From QIAW01 sp035487295 (lineage in GTDB: Bacteria; Acidobacteriota; Terriglobia; Terriglobales; Acidobacteriaceae), in the NCBI GenBank assembly GCA_035487295.1, contig DATHMH010000004.1:61334-125333 (forward strand): a stretch of DNA of 64,000 nucleotides, read 5' to 3'. Below are positions 25,201 through 33,519 of the stretch, piece after piece. Within the stretch, counting starts at the first letter, position 1. Every line of letters begins with the position of its first letter. A program made the position numbers and the translations under genes. A model generated the notes under the pieces. The model had not been told where the DNA came from, did no database searches, and saw only the letters and a list, made by a program, of their open reading frames with translations.

Positions 25201-26901
25201 CGTCTGTATCGGCTTGCCGTCATAGTCGCGCGCTTCGACATTGAAGCGCGCGGTATCGCCCAGACGGTAGAAATAACTTTGCGCACTTATTCCCACTTTG
25301 AAGCTGCCATACGGAACCAGAACATAATTGAAGCCGGAAATCTCGCGGTTGCTGGCATCCATCACGCGGGCTTCAACGCGGTAACGCACGTCGCTTTTCG
25401 TCTTGGTAATACGGGTAGGAATGGTGATCTTCAACTGGCCGTTGGCATCGAGCTGTCCGGTTTGTTGTGAAACCTGCGAGCCGGCGTCATAGTCTCCTTC
25501 TTCTCCGCCGCCTTCTTCCGTGTCCTGCTGCGGCATGTCTTCCTGGTCTTCGTCGAAATAGGGAGACCAATAATCGGAGACGTGAACTACATAGCTGACC
25601 TTGGCGTTGGCGACCGGCTCTCCGAAGTAATAGCGGGAATCAATAGTCGCGTTAATCGGATCGCCTTGCAGCACCAATGGTTTCTCGGGCGTTACCTTGA
25701 CCTGATATTCGGGTTTTTTATATTCCTCCACATCAAACGAGCCGTTGGCTCCGCCACCCTCGCTGGATTGCGTAGAAATAGAAATTGAGTAGTAACCCAA
25801 CGCGGCTCCGGCCGGGATATCGAAATCCGCGTGCACCGTGCCCATGGCCGAGAGCGTCAAGTTTTTCTGGAAGACGGTCTTGCTGGTGGGGTCGTTTACG
25901 GCAACCTGCACCTGCACGCCGGCGGGCATTTTGTATCTGTCGCCGCTGCGATTGCGCAAAATCCCCTTGAGATGAACTGTATGCCCGGGACGATACACCG
26001 GGCGGTCGGTATAGACAAATCCAGTCCAGTCGCGGCCGCTATCGCTGCTCAGGTTGAGGGAATAAGGAGCGACAATGCCAACGTCATCGCCATGTTGAGC
26101 GAGGATCCAGGTATTTTCCAGCTTGTAATCTTGAATCGGACTCTCGGAAAGACCGCTGGCATCGCTGGTGAGATGAACAACTTCCTTCTTGCTTCCCCAC
26201 AACAAAACCGAAGCATTTTGAACCGGCGCACCACTGTGGCGGTCGACCGTATAGGCGAGCAACTGCCCGGGCGCGGTCTTGGTGACCAACCCAAGCTTGC
26301 TGACAATGAGGACCGTGTAAGCGCGCAGTGTGCCATCGGTGGATTCGACGATATAGACGCCGGATTTCAGGTCGATTGGAATTTCGCTGTTCTCGGAGAT
26401 GACGCCGGAGGACGCCTCCTCCCGCCAGCGCGCCACCAGTTGTCTGGAATTGAGCAGCGGCACCATGGCAAACTCGGTGGCGGTGCTGATCTTGCTGCGC
26501 TGGGCCTCGGCTTGCGCTTCGCGGATTTTGGCGCGCGATTGCGGCGAATACTGGCTGCGCATGAAGTCGCGGACACGGTACCACAGCGATCCCTTCCAAT
26601 CGTGAAAGCGTTCGATCCAGGTCTTCTCTTCGATTGGCCCTTCGGAGGTAACGTGGCCAAAGCTGTGGACGTCATCGAGTTTTTCAAAGAATGCCGCCGG
26701 ATCGTCGATGCGGTAGACGCGAAATTCCAGCGCGTTCACGCCGTTGGCATAGACGCGAATCTTGACCTTTTCACCGGGAAGATAGGTCCGGTCGCTGCTG
26801 AGCGAAAAATACGCCTCGGGTTCTTTGGCTGACACGCTCGAAAAAGCGGTCAATAGAAACCAGATCAGAAGCCACGTCGCAAATATTTTTTGCAATCGCA
26901 C
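22249..26901 (-). CDS. Bacterial alpha-2-macroglobulin (YfaS-like) with thioester
   Basis: A 1550-residue secreted protease trap. Signal peptide about 1-25, no lipobox. It has many macroglobulin (MG) beta-domains with repeated 'TDRPVYRPGHTVHLKGILRN' and 'KPEYQVKVTPEKPLVLQGDPINATIDSRYYFGEPV' text, an acidic insert (FDEDQEDMPQQDTEEGGGEEGD, about 450-475), a PDTALWISDVKTDANGHAQTNVTFPDSLTTWRTTVRGVTSDTKVG stretch, and the thioester motif C1073-T-E-Q1076 in YPYGCTEQT, followed by the alpha-alpha thioester domain (GWGWWKDDESAVFMTAYVVSGL). By family knowledge the thioester tethers attacking proteases. GTG start overlaps the DUF1175 stop (TAGTG). No PBP1C gene is next to it; a short transpeptidase lies downstream on the other strand. 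Confidence 0.93.
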   Translation of the reverse strand: MRLQKIFATWLLIWFLLTAFSSVSAKEPEAYFSLSSDRTYLPGEKVKIRVYANGVNALEFRVYRIDDPAAFFEKLDDVHSFGHVTSEGPIEEKTWIERFHDWKGSLWYRVRDFMRSQYSPQSRAKIREAQAEAQRSKISTATEFAMVPLLNSRQLVARWREEASSGVISENSEIPIDLKSGVYIVESTDGTLRAYTVLIVSKLGLVTKTAPGQLLAYTVDRHSGAPVQNASVLLWGSKKEVVHLTSDASGLSESPIQDYKLENTWILAQHGDDVGIVAPYSLNLSSDSGRDWTGFVYTDRPVYRPGHTVHLKGILRNRSGDRYKMPAGVQVQVAVNDPTSKTVFQKNLTLSAMGTVHADFDIPAGAALGYYSISISTQSSEGGGANGSFDVEEYKKPEYQVKVTPEKPLVLQGDPINATIDSRYYFGEPVANAKVSYVVHVSDYWSPYFDEDQEDMPQQDTEEGGGEEGDYDAGSQVSQQTGQLDANGQLKITIPTRITKTKSDVRYRVEARVMDASNREISGFNYVLVPYGSFKVGISAQSYFYRLGDTARFNVEARDYDGKPIQTPVHVEIFRYDWRKPREKERPIQSTDSQTDSNGLANVSFKIPTAGDFNVRVTATTPENRQVSGATGLWVEGRGSDWFSGESREIKIIPDKKSYSVGDTAKLLLMTGVADAHILITTEGHSIQSHQIVTATGPSVNVEIPITADCQPNIYVGAVFVRDDQLYQASKDLKVPAVEQKLDIQIQPSKPQFQPGENASYAITVKDSKGKPVAGEFSIGVVDEAIYAIRPDNADIMSAFYGNRWTEVQTESSLGFYFHGEAGKKQMPIAGLGRAYRALAQLKPAETLVQPKIRKAFPDTALWISDVKTDANGHAQTNVTFPDSLTTWRTTVRGVTSDTKVGSAVQRVIVRKNLMVRLAVPRFFRQGDEVTVSAIVHNYLEDTKTVKVSLDVTGLDVLQGATTDITVPSKGEAKVDWRVKAQNVRGASLTTKALTNEESDAMELDLPVVPFGVKMADSKSGSVAGASGQQDATITFPAGTELSSHSLDLSVTPSVAGTIFGALDYLTSYPYGCTEQTMSSFLPNIVVAKAAQDLGLKTTINQDELKQKIRAGMDRLYDFQHDDGGWGWWKDDESAVFMTAYVVSGLSQAQAAGYDVKDGVISRGQEWLKGALKKYPNMRVELRAYVAYALAQSGSKDENLLNTIWDRRAKGSAQALALTGLTLQMAGDSRAKTVADELENQAKSSDVEAWWEGTYDYLMEFEIDDSPETTAYAIKLLSLVKPQSPLLPKAAFWLATHRADGYFWYSTKQTAMVIFGLTDYLKASHELNADFTVEVSLNDKTVLTRKFTAADTTSAAAPAIHLTFDQFAAGENKIHVRKTGQGRLYWSARGEYYSTEKKDIQSNRIALSITREYFRLTPQTENERIVYKLDPLTGTVQPGDVIAVKLNIGGSDWRYLLIEDPIPAGMEFIERDDLYEIKDRPGWWEYWFSRREFHDDRAAFFQTYFSGRHDYFYLLKVVEPGKFRVSPALVQPMYQPSIISTTDTTQVEVK

Positions 26902-27782
26902 TAGTTTGCCTCTTTCAAAATGTTCCAGCGATATATGCCCAGAAAATTGCTGTTTCCGGCCAGAGGACGCCAGCGCGGCGCGGGAAAATTCATTAACTCA
27001 GAAATCGGCAGCACGCGAATCTCACCTTTCGATTTGCCGAGGGCGCCGGTGTGATAGATGACGATGGGCTCGGGCAGCTCCGGCTGCAACTGGCTGCGCC
27101 CGGCAAAGATCATGGAATGATAAGGAGAGTTTTGCTGGGACTGGCGATAAAACAAAATATCTCCGGGCCGCGCCTGGCCCAGATCTTTGCCGATAAAGTG
27201 CATGTTCAAATTCTTCAGGGTCCTAGCATCGGCGAACTGGGCAAAAGCGCCGTCGCCAAGATTGCTGGGGGCAAAGCTCCCCGGCTCAACCCGCCATAAC
27301 GACGCGCCAAGCGGCGTAAAGGGATATTGATATTTCTCAACCGAAGCGATTCCCGGCACGGACTGCAAGCCTTGTTGCGCCATCCATGCTGGGTCATGGG
27401 CGCGTAAAGCTTCGCGATAGGCAAAGCGGATGAGCCCGGCGCAATCGTTGATCTCTGCTGGCAGCTTCTCCGTGGGCTGGGCGGCTTCAACTTCCGCGAG
27501 CAAAGTGAACCAGCGCCGGAAGACATCACGGTCGGCCGGATCATTCAAACGCAGAAAGTCTGGCGTGCCATCGCCAAAGCGATCGCCATAGTCTTGTTGA
27601 GGGACGAGATGAATATGCGCTTCAGGCAGCGTTGTACGCGAGGATTGTGCAGGCTGGATCTGGCTTCGGGTTGGAGCGGCTACCAGGCCCAACACCACCA
27701 GCGCCAGCAGCATGAGTGTGGAGGCGGCAACGGCCACGCTGGCACGCATACCGCGTCCGGAAGTTCGTCCCGCTTGTGACAT
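26901..27782 (-). CDS. DUF1175 (YfaT-like) NlpC/P60-fold protein
   Basis: About 293 residues with a signal peptide or anchor (SVAVAASTLMLLALVVLGLVAAP). It matches the DUF1175 family, whose E. coli member YfaT is encoded beside the macroglobulin YfaS, exactly the pairing seen here. Candidate catalytic Cys in INDCAGLIRFAYREAL and His in SPYHSMIFAG, with GDILFYRQ between, give it an NlpC/P60-like look; I infer cell-wall peptidase or amidase action. ATG 27782 is chosen: a TATAAT box lies 16 bp upstream and a TTG further up (27809) would fall inside the promoter. First gene of the operon. Confidence 0.85.
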   Translation of the reverse strand: MSQAGRTSGRGMRASVAVAASTLMLLALVVLGLVAAPTRSQIQPAQSSRTTLPEAHIHLVPQQDYGDRFGDGTPDFLRLNDPADRDVFRRWFTLLAEVEAAQPTEKLPAEINDCAGLIRFAYREALRAHDPAWMAQQGLQSVPGIASVEKYQYPFTPLGASLWRVEPGSFAPSNLGDGAFAQFADARTLKNLNMHFIGKDLGQARPGDILFYRQSQQNSPYHSMIFAGRSQLQPELPEPIVIYHTGALGKSKGEIRVLPISELMNFPAPRWRPLAGNSNFLGIYRWNILKEAN

Positions 27783-27797
27783 TTGGAGAGTCGCGGA

Positions 27798-27825
27798 ATT
27801 ATAGCGCAAGGGGGAAATTCTTCAA
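27798..27825 (-). promoter_or_regulatory. Promoter of the DUF1175 / macroglobulin operon
   Basis: Minus strand: TTGAAG, 16-bp spacer, TATAAT (perfect -10), then the ATG at 27782. The expected leader is only about 10 nt. Confidence 0.55.
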
Positions 27826-27864
27826 GAGCTTCCTGAAGGCCGCATTTTCACTGGCTGTAAACGC

Positions 27865-27870
27865 TATAAT
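27865..27870 (+). promoter_or_regulatory. -10 box of the TPR-NfeD operon
   Basis: TATAAT on the plus strand, 10 bp before the TTG start at 27881; the -35 is poor. It lies back to back with the DUF1175 promoter, giving a compact divergent control region. Confidence 0.4.
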
Positions 27871-27880
27871 CTATCCAGAT

Positions 27881-29470
27881 TTGAAGGTCATCTCCCATTT
27901 CGCTGTTCTGGGGCTGCTCCTCATTCTGCTTACCGGTTCTGCCGTGAGCGCCACGCCAGAGACGCATGTAGCCAGCACCCTGCTCATTCTTCCCTTCGAA
28001 AATCAATCGCACGCACCCGGCCTGGAGTGGATCAGCGAGTCGTTTCCCGAGGTCCTGGGCCAGCGCATGAGCTCGGGTTCGATGTACATCATCAGCCGCG
28101 ACGACCGGCTCTACGCCCTCGACCGCCTCGGCATTCCCGCTGCCGTCAAACTCTCGCGCGCCACTATCTTTGAAGTCGCGCAGCAGATGGATGTGGACTA
28201 CGTGGTGCTCGGCCGCTACAACTACGACGGAAAAGTTTTCCAATCGAGCGCGCAGTTGCTGGATATGAAGACGTTGCGGCTTTCGCCCGAGGTAAGCGAA
28301 TCGGGCGCGCTCGCAAACCTGATTGATCTGCAATCGGGTCTGGCCTGGGACCTGTTGCGGGTTCTGGACCCGAATCTATTGGCTTCGCGCAATCAATTCG
28401 TCACCTCTTCGGCACCCATCCGGCTGGACGCGCTTGAGAACTACATCCGCGGCATCATGGCCGCATCCAATGCGGAAAAGATCAAGCGCCTGCGTGAGGC
28501 GGTGCGGCTCAGCCCGTCTTATAATCTTGCTCTGTTGCAATTGGGGAAGACATATTACGCAGACCACAATTACAAAGAGGCCATCCCAGTCTTCAAGCAA
28601 GTCGGCAAAGACAGTCCTCAGGCCCTGGAGGCGAATTTCTTTGCCGGCTTGAGCTCTTACTACAGTGGAGATTTTCCTACCGCGGACAACAGCTTCGCAT
28701 TCGTTGCCTCAGAGATGCCGCTTACTGAGGTCTACAACAACCTGGGTGTGATCTCCAGCCGTCGGGAGAAAAGCGCGGTTGAGTTCTTCCGCAAAGCTGT
28801 GCAGGCTGATCCTACAGATTCCGATTATCGCTTCAATCTCGGCGTCGCCCTGCTGCGCGCCGGCGATATCAATGGCGCTGTGGCGCAACTGCGTGAAGCT
28901 ATGACATTGCGCCCGGAGGATAAGGAAGCCAGGGGATTGCTCGATTCGATCTCGCTTTCGCACAACGCCCCTGCCAGCTTGCCACTGGAGCGGATCAAGA
29001 GCAACTATGACGAAGCTTCTTTCCGCGAGCTGGCTATGGAAATTGACAAGGTGAACGAAGAGCGTCTGGCCAACTCCGATCCGCAGAGCCACGCCGATTA
29101 CCATGTACAGCAGGGCCTTAACCTGCTCACGCAAGGCTTTGTGACCGAAGCGGAAAAGGAGTTTCAGCAAGCTATCCGCGTCAATTCACTCAGTGCCGCT
29201 GCACACGCCGGACTGGCCCGTGCCCTGGAAAACTTGAATGACGCCGCCGGAGCGCGCAGCGAAGCCAATGTTGTCCTGAAGCTGCAACCCTCCGCCGAAG
29301 CGCATACAATTCTAGGAGAGCTTAGTCTGAAAGAAGGGGATATGCAGGCCGCCCAGACGGAAGCCGATAAAGCGCTGGCGCTGGATCCGGCCTATGCCGC
29401 GGCCCTGGCCCTGCATCAAGAGATCGCAGTCCGGCTGTCGAAGAAGGCGCAGCCCCTGCACAAGCCATGA
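27881..29470 (+). CDS. Secreted TPR protein with TolB/FlgO-like N-terminal domain
   Basis: About 529 residues. Signal peptide (LKVISHFAVLGLLLILLTGSAVSA), then a domain like the N-terminal part of FlgO/CsgG-type or TolB-type proteins (TLLILPFENQSHAPGLEWISESFPEVLGQRM, SRDDRLYALDRLGIP, DYVVLGRYNYDG), then about eight tetratricopeptide repeats (LALLQLGKTYYADHNYKEAIPVFKQV; YRFNLGVALLRAGDINGAVAQLREAMTLRPED; AHAGLARALENLNDAAGARSEANVVLKLQP). It is a periplasmic scaffold; the partner is unknown. TTG 27881 gives a clean signal peptide; the longer frame to 27716 would overlap the divergent gene. Overlaps nfeD by 4 bp. Confidence 0.78.
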   Translation: MKVISHFAVLGLLLILLTGSAVSATPETHVASTLLILPFENQSHAPGLEWISESFPEVLGQRMSSGSMYIISRDDRLYALDRLGIPAAVKLSRATIFEVAQQMDVDYVVLGRYNYDGKVFQSSAQLLDMKTLRLSPEVSESGALANLIDLQSGLAWDLLRVLDPNLLASRNQFVTSSAPIRLDALENYIRGIMAASNAEKIKRLREAVRLSPSYNLALLQLGKTYYADHNYKEAIPVFKQVGKDSPQALEANFFAGLSSYYSGDFPTADNSFAFVASEMPLTEVYNNLGVISSRREKSAVEFFRKAVQADPTDSDYRFNLGVALLRAGDINGAVAQLREAMTLRPEDKEARGLLDSISLSHNAPASLPLERIKSNYDEASFRELAMEIDKVNEERLANSDPQSHADYHVQQGLNLLTQGFVTEAEKEFQQAIRVNSLSAAAHAGLARALENLNDAAGARSEANVVLKLQPSAEAHTILGELSLKEGDMQAAQTEADKALALDPAYAAALALHQEIAVRLSKKAQPLHKP

Positions 29471-30771
29471 AGCAATTGATCCAATTCGCGTTCGTCTTGC
29501 TGGCGCTCTCTGCTGCGGCCTCAGCCGCAACGGCGCCGAGACCTGAAGTTTTGAAAGTCGTGGTAGATGACATGATTCAACCGATTACCGAAGAGTACAT
29601 CGGCCGCGCCATCGATTCCGCCCAGAGCAACCACGATGAAGCCGTGTTGCTGGAGCTCTACACGCCCGGCGGTCTCGCATCTTCGACGCGAGAGATCATC
29701 TCGAAAATTCTGGCGTCACCGGTGCCCGTCATTGTTTACGTAACGCCCACGGGCAGCCGGGCGGCTTCTGCCGGGTTCTACATACTGGAATCTGCCGATG
29801 TGGCCGCCATGACACCGGGCACCAATACCGGCGCTGGGCATCCCGTGCTCATGGGGACAACGATGGACCCGGTCATGAAGGAGAAGCTGGAAAATGATTC
29901 CGCAGCCTTTATGCGGTCTTTTGTCAGCAAACGGGGCCGCAATGTTGATGCTGCCGAGAGCGGGGTGCGTCAGTCAAAATCTTTTACGGAACAGGAAGCT
30001 CTCGCCCAGCATTTAATTGAATACATCGCTCCTAACGAAGACGATTTATTCAAACAGCTCGACGGCAAGACCATCAAGCGCTTCGACGGAAGCCAGACCA
30101 CGCTGCATCTCTCTTCTCCCGTGGTCAGAACCTACGAGATGACGCTGAAACAGCGCATCCTCAGCTATTTGCTGGATCCCAATGTCGCCGCCATCTTGCT
30201 GACCATAGGCATATTCGCGATCTATTTGGAGTTCAACACGCCCGGCGCCATTGTTCCCGGAGTGGTGGGCTTTATTGCCATATTGCTGGCGGCTTTTGCG
30301 CTCAACATCCTGCCCACTTCGCTTGCTGCTTTGGGATTAATCCTGGGATCGTTTGTTCTCTTTGTCCTTGAGGCAAAACTGCAAAGTCATGGCGTACTCA
30401 CCACCGGCGGAATCGGATTGCTGATTCTTGGCCTGCTCATGCTGGTGGATGGCCCTATTCCCGAAATGCGTGTGAGACTGGCCACAGCCCTGGTCATCAG
30501 CATTCCATTCGGCATTCTTACGGCCTTTTTGTTGACGCTCGCCGTCAAAGCGCGGCGCAATAAAGTCCAAACCGGGCAGGAGGGATTGATCGGCGAGATT
30601 GCCGTTGTGCGTATACCACTTACTCCTGAGGGTACGGTATTCGTGATGGGAGAGATGTGGAATGCCGTCAGCCGCGTTCCGGCAGACATCGGGTCGCGTG
30701 TGCGCGTCCGGGCCGTGCACGGGTTGCAGCTCGAGGTAGAGCCGGAACAGGTCCGGGACAAAAATCCGTAA
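29467..30771 (+). CDS. nfeD: NfeD-family membrane serine protease (long form)
   Basis: A 434-residue protein. Signal peptide (about 1-22), then a ClpP-class protease domain with nucleophile Ser101 in SRAASAGFYI and probable Lys140 (MKEKLENDSAAF), matching the Ser-Lys dyad of the archaeal 1510-N protease; then four to five membrane helices (about 235-360) and an OB-fold NfeD tail (GLIGEIAVVRIPLTPEGTVFVMGEMWNAVS, GSRVRVRAVHGLQLEVEP). Long NfeD proteins cut the hydrophobic tail of stomatin/slipin partners; the slipin gene follows 77 bp later, as is usual. Confidence 0.92.
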   Translation: MKQLIQFAFVLLALSAAASAATAPRPEVLKVVVDDMIQPITEEYIGRAIDSAQSNHDEAVLLELYTPGGLASSTREIISKILASPVPVIVYVTPTGSRAASAGFYILESADVAAMTPGTNTGAGHPVLMGTTMDPVMKEKLENDSAAFMRSFVSKRGRNVDAAESGVRQSKSFTEQEALAQHLIEYIAPNEDDLFKQLDGKTIKRFDGSQTTLHLSSPVVRTYEMTLKQRILSYLLDPNVAAILLTIGIFAIYLEFNTPGAIVPGVVGFIAILLAAFALNILPTSLAALGLILGSFVLFVLEAKLQSHGVLTTGGIGLLILGLLMLVDGPIPEMRVRLATALVISIPFGILTAFLLTLAVKARRNKVQTGQEGLIGEIAVVRIPLTPEGTVFVMGEMWNAVSRVPADIGSRVRVRAVHGLQLEVEPEQVRDKNP

Positions 30772-30848
30772 TAGTCGTAAGCTGCTCGGTGGTATACAAT
30801 CCGCCAGTCGCTCAAATTTATTCAATCAAAGAAATGCGGAGGTGTTGA

Positions 30849-31631
30849 ATGGATACAGGCTTCGGTGGAGTCCTTCTTATCGGCATCATTATTTTTGGCG
30901 TAATCTACCTTTTCTCTGTAATCAACATACTGCGCGAGTATGAGCGCGCAGTAGTTTTCCGCCTTGGCAAACTGCTGCCCACCCCCAAAGGCCCGGGTAT
31001 TATTCTTATCTTCCGGCCTTTGGATAAGATGGTTCGGGTCTCGCTCCGCCAGGAGGCCATGGAAGTTCCTCCGCAGGACATCATCACGCGTGACAACGTA
31101 ACGTTAAAGGTCAACGCCGTCATTACTCTGCGGGTGATCAATCCCAATGACGCCGTGGTGCAGGTTTCCAACTACATTTATCAGACTTCCCTGTTTGCCC
31201 AGACCACGCTGCGCTCCGTGCTGGGCGAGGTAGAACTCGACGAGCTGTTGGCCCACCGCGACAAGCTCAATGCCCGCATTCAAAGCATCCTTGACGGCCA
31301 TACCGCTCCCTGGGGTGTAAAGGTAACCAACGTTGAGGTCAAGCAGGTGGACCTGCCGGAAAGCATGCTGCGAGCCATGGCCAAGCAGGCCGAGGCCGAA
31401 CGCGAGAAGCGCGCCAAGATCATCCACGCGGAAGGCGAATTTTCCGCCGCGCAGCGTCTGACTGATGCTGCCAAGGTTCTGGCCACCGAACCTACTACGA
31501 TGCAACTGCGTTATCTGCAAACACTGACCGAGATTGGCGTGGAAAAAAACACCACTATCGTTTTCCCGTTGCCAATCGACTTGATGACGGTGTTTACCAG
31601 AGCGTTACAAAACGCGGCTGAGAAAAAGTAA
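30849..31631 (+). CDS. Slipin (SPFH/band 7) membrane protein, NfeD partner
   Basis: A 260-residue stomatin-like protein. It has an N-terminal membrane segment (VLLIGIIIFGVIYLFSVINIL), then the SPFH domain (EYERAVVFRLGKLLPTPKGPGIILIFRPLDKMVRVSLRQEAMEVPPQDIITRDNVTLKVNAVITLRV), then a helical oligomerisation stretch (AMAKQAEAEREKRAKIIHAEGEFSAAQRL) and a hydrophobic end (TTIVFPLPIDLM) that is the likely NfeD cleavage site. It forms membrane rafts or rings; its exact duty is unknown. GGAGGT precedes the ATG. A second SPFH gene is at 52876-53742. Confidence 0.93.
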   Translation: MDTGFGGVLLIGIIIFGVIYLFSVINILREYERAVVFRLGKLLPTPKGPGIILIFRPLDKMVRVSLRQEAMEVPPQDIITRDNVTLKVNAVITLRVINPNDAVVQVSNYIYQTSLFAQTTLRSVLGEVELDELLAHRDKLNARIQSILDGHTAPWGVKVTNVEVKQVDLPESMLRAMAKQAEAEREKRAKIIHAEGEFSAAQRLTDAAKVLATEPTTMQLRYLQTLTEIGVEKNTTIVFPLPIDLMTVFTRALQNAAEKK

Positions 31632-31671
31632 TTTGACCTTATAATCAGAGCTGGACGCATCTAAACTATGT

Positions 31672-32325
31672 ATGGAATTTGAACAGCCGAACGACAGTGA
31701 GCAGCCAGTGGGGTTTACAACCGGAGTAAGTCCGTGGCTGAAGATTTTTTTCGGCGCAGTGGTTCTGTGCGCCATTTTTTTCGCTCTGGGATACACCTTC
31801 GGACGAAACTCAGCGCCTATCCCAACCACCACGCTCACCAGCGACCCTAAACCCGTAGCCAGTGCCTCTGCCGATAAGCCATCGGCGGCGCAATCGCAAA
31901 ATGCAGCAGTGACCGAGAGCCAGAACGTTCCTGCACAACCCTCTGACCTGACCTTTTCCAAATCTCTGGAAAACAAGCCTGACGCACAGCTAACTCCACC
32001 GGCGCCGCAAAACCCGGTCCCAGCACAACCAGTACAAAGCACTCCTGCCACTGCGCCGGCAACCACGAAGCCCGCCCCTGAGTTGGCCAACATTAAAGTT
32101 GGAGGCACGATCGCGGTGCAGGTCGCGGCAGTTACCAAAGAAGAAGACGCGGATGCGCTGGTCAATGCCCTGCGTGGGAAAAATTATCCTGTGTTTGTGG
32201 TCTCCAATGTTCCCGGCGACAAGCTCTTTCACGTGCAGGTAGGCCCGTTCGCGGAAATAAAAGACGCCGAGGCAATACGCGCGCGTCTGGCCAGCGATGG
32301 CTATAACCCCATCATCAAAAAATAA
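31672..32325 (+). CDS. SPOR-domain membrane protein
   Basis: A 217-residue protein. A cytoplasmic tail, one membrane helix (about 23-44, WLKIFFGAVVLCAIFFALGYTFG), a Pro/Ala/Gln-rich periplasmic linker, and a C-terminal SPOR domain (about 140-217: GGTIAVQVAAVTKEEDADALVNALRGKNYPVFVVSN, KLFHVQVGPFAEIKDAEAIRARLASDGYNPIIKK). SPOR domains bind glycan strands stripped of peptides at the division site, so this protein probably works in septal wall remodelling. It closes the TPR-NfeD-slipin run (40 bp after slipin) and converges on the protease gene. Confidence 0.92.
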   Translation: MEFEQPNDSEQPVGFTTGVSPWLKIFFGAVVLCAIFFALGYTFGRNSAPIPTTTLTSDPKPVASASADKPSAAQSQNAAVTESQNVPAQPSDLTFSKSLENKPDAQLTPPAPQNPVPAQPVQSTPATAPATTKPAPELANIKVGGTIAVQVAAVTKEEDADALVNALRGKNYPVFVVSNVPGDKLFHVQVGPFAEIKDAEAIRARLASDGYNPIIKK

Positions 32326-32340
32326 TTTAACTTTAGCTCT

Positions 32341-33351
32341 TCACGCTACCCGCGGCTCGGGAGTGATCGTCAAATCCAGCTTGTTCCTGCCACGCAAGAC
32401 CACCACATGAACTGGTACTCCTGCGCGTTCCTCATTCAGTAGCTTATGCAAGCTGTCAACCCCTAAGACCTCTTCATCTGCAAAGCGGACAATTACGTCG
32501 CCTTCGCGGATGCCTGCGTGCTCGGCCGGACTGTTGGGCTCAATCGTCAATGCCAACGCGCCGGTTCCGTTTTCCAGGCCATGAAACTTGGCGATGGTCC
32601 GGTTCACGGCCGCGGTTTGCGCCTGCAGCCCAACGTAACTCCTGCGAATAAACCGGTCTTTAATGAGCCTGCCGGCAATGAACCGGGCGGTATTAACTGA
32701 GATGGCGAAGCACAGCCCCTGCGCCGGCAAAATGGTTGCAGTGTTGACTCCGATGACTTCGCCGCGTGAATTTACCAGAGGACCGCCGGAATTTCCCGGA
32801 TTCAGCGCGGCATCCGTCTGAATTACGTCTTCGATCAGCCGGCCTGATTGCGAACGCAGGCTGCGCCCCAGGGCGCTCACCACGCCAGCTGTGACCGTAT
32901 ACTGAAAGCCGTATGGGTTCCCAATGGCAATGGCCAGTTGTCCAACACGGATAGACTGGGAATCGCCAAGAGTCACGGCAAAGAGCTGCGGGGCATCGAT
33001 GCGAATCAGAGCCAGGTCAGTATCGGGATCTTCGCCCACCAGATGGGCAAAGAACGAGTCACCCTCCAGGGTCTTGACCTGAATTTTTGACGCGCCGTGG
33101 ACGACGTGGCTATTGGTGATGATGAAACCATCGGGCGTAAAGACAAACCCAGAGCCGCTGCCGCCCTGGGCCTTTGTTGTCGGACTGCGCTGCTGCTCGA
33201 CGTCAATTTTCACAACCGACCGGCTAACCCGTTCGGCTACCGATGTGACGGTACGCGAGTAGTCGTCGAGCAGATAGCTGTCATCTACGGGGGGAGCGAT
33301 GGAATGCTCGGGCAATGCGGGAGAGCTAAGGAATTGCAGCGATTTGGGCAT
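32341..33351 (-). CDS. HtrA/Deg-like serine protease with PDZ domain
   Basis: A 336-residue S1C protease. Triad His82 (TNSHVVHGAS), Asp112 (DPDTDLALIR) and Ser188 (NPGNSGGPLVN), all canonical. One PDZ domain follows (about 235-330, YVGLQAQTAAVNR, NSPAEHAGIREGDVIVRFADEEVLGVDSLHKLL). No signal peptide or anchor is visible at the N-terminus (MPKSLQFLSSPALPEHSIAPPVDD), so like the protease at 1222-2145 it is probably soluble in the cytoplasm. It is divergent from the OlsB-like gene. Confidence 0.9.
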   Translation of the reverse strand: MPKSLQFLSSPALPEHSIAPPVDDSYLLDDYSRTVTSVAERVSRSVVKIDVEQQRSPTTKAQGGSGSGFVFTPDGFIITNSHVVHGASKIQVKTLEGDSFFAHLVGEDPDTDLALIRIDAPQLFAVTLGDSQSIRVGQLAIAIGNPYGFQYTVTAGVVSALGRSLRSQSGRLIEDVIQTDAALNPGNSGGPLVNSRGEVIGVNTATILPAQGLCFAISVNTARFIAGRLIKDRFIRRSYVGLQAQTAAVNRTIAKFHGLENGTGALALTIEPNSPAEHAGIREGDVIVRFADEEVLGVDSLHKLLNEERAGVPVHVVVLRGRNKLDLTITPEPRVA

Positions 33352-33519
33352 GATTATTCCTTAGATGTAGAACACAAAAAATGGATTCAACTTGCAATTG
33401 GCTTGCCGCGAGCCGATCTGACCACGTCTTAGAGGTTACTCTCTTGGCTCCTGAAGAATTCATCAAACGTTTGCATAGCTTTAATTTGGCTTTCATCCTT
33501 CTGCGACAGACTGTGCTGT

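Noticed and set aside
25831..26832. A 333-codon plus-strand frame opposite the macroglobulin gene (also 22243-23046)
   Set aside because: Antisense to well-supported macroglobulin domains; composition is that of a reverse frame in GC-rich DNA.
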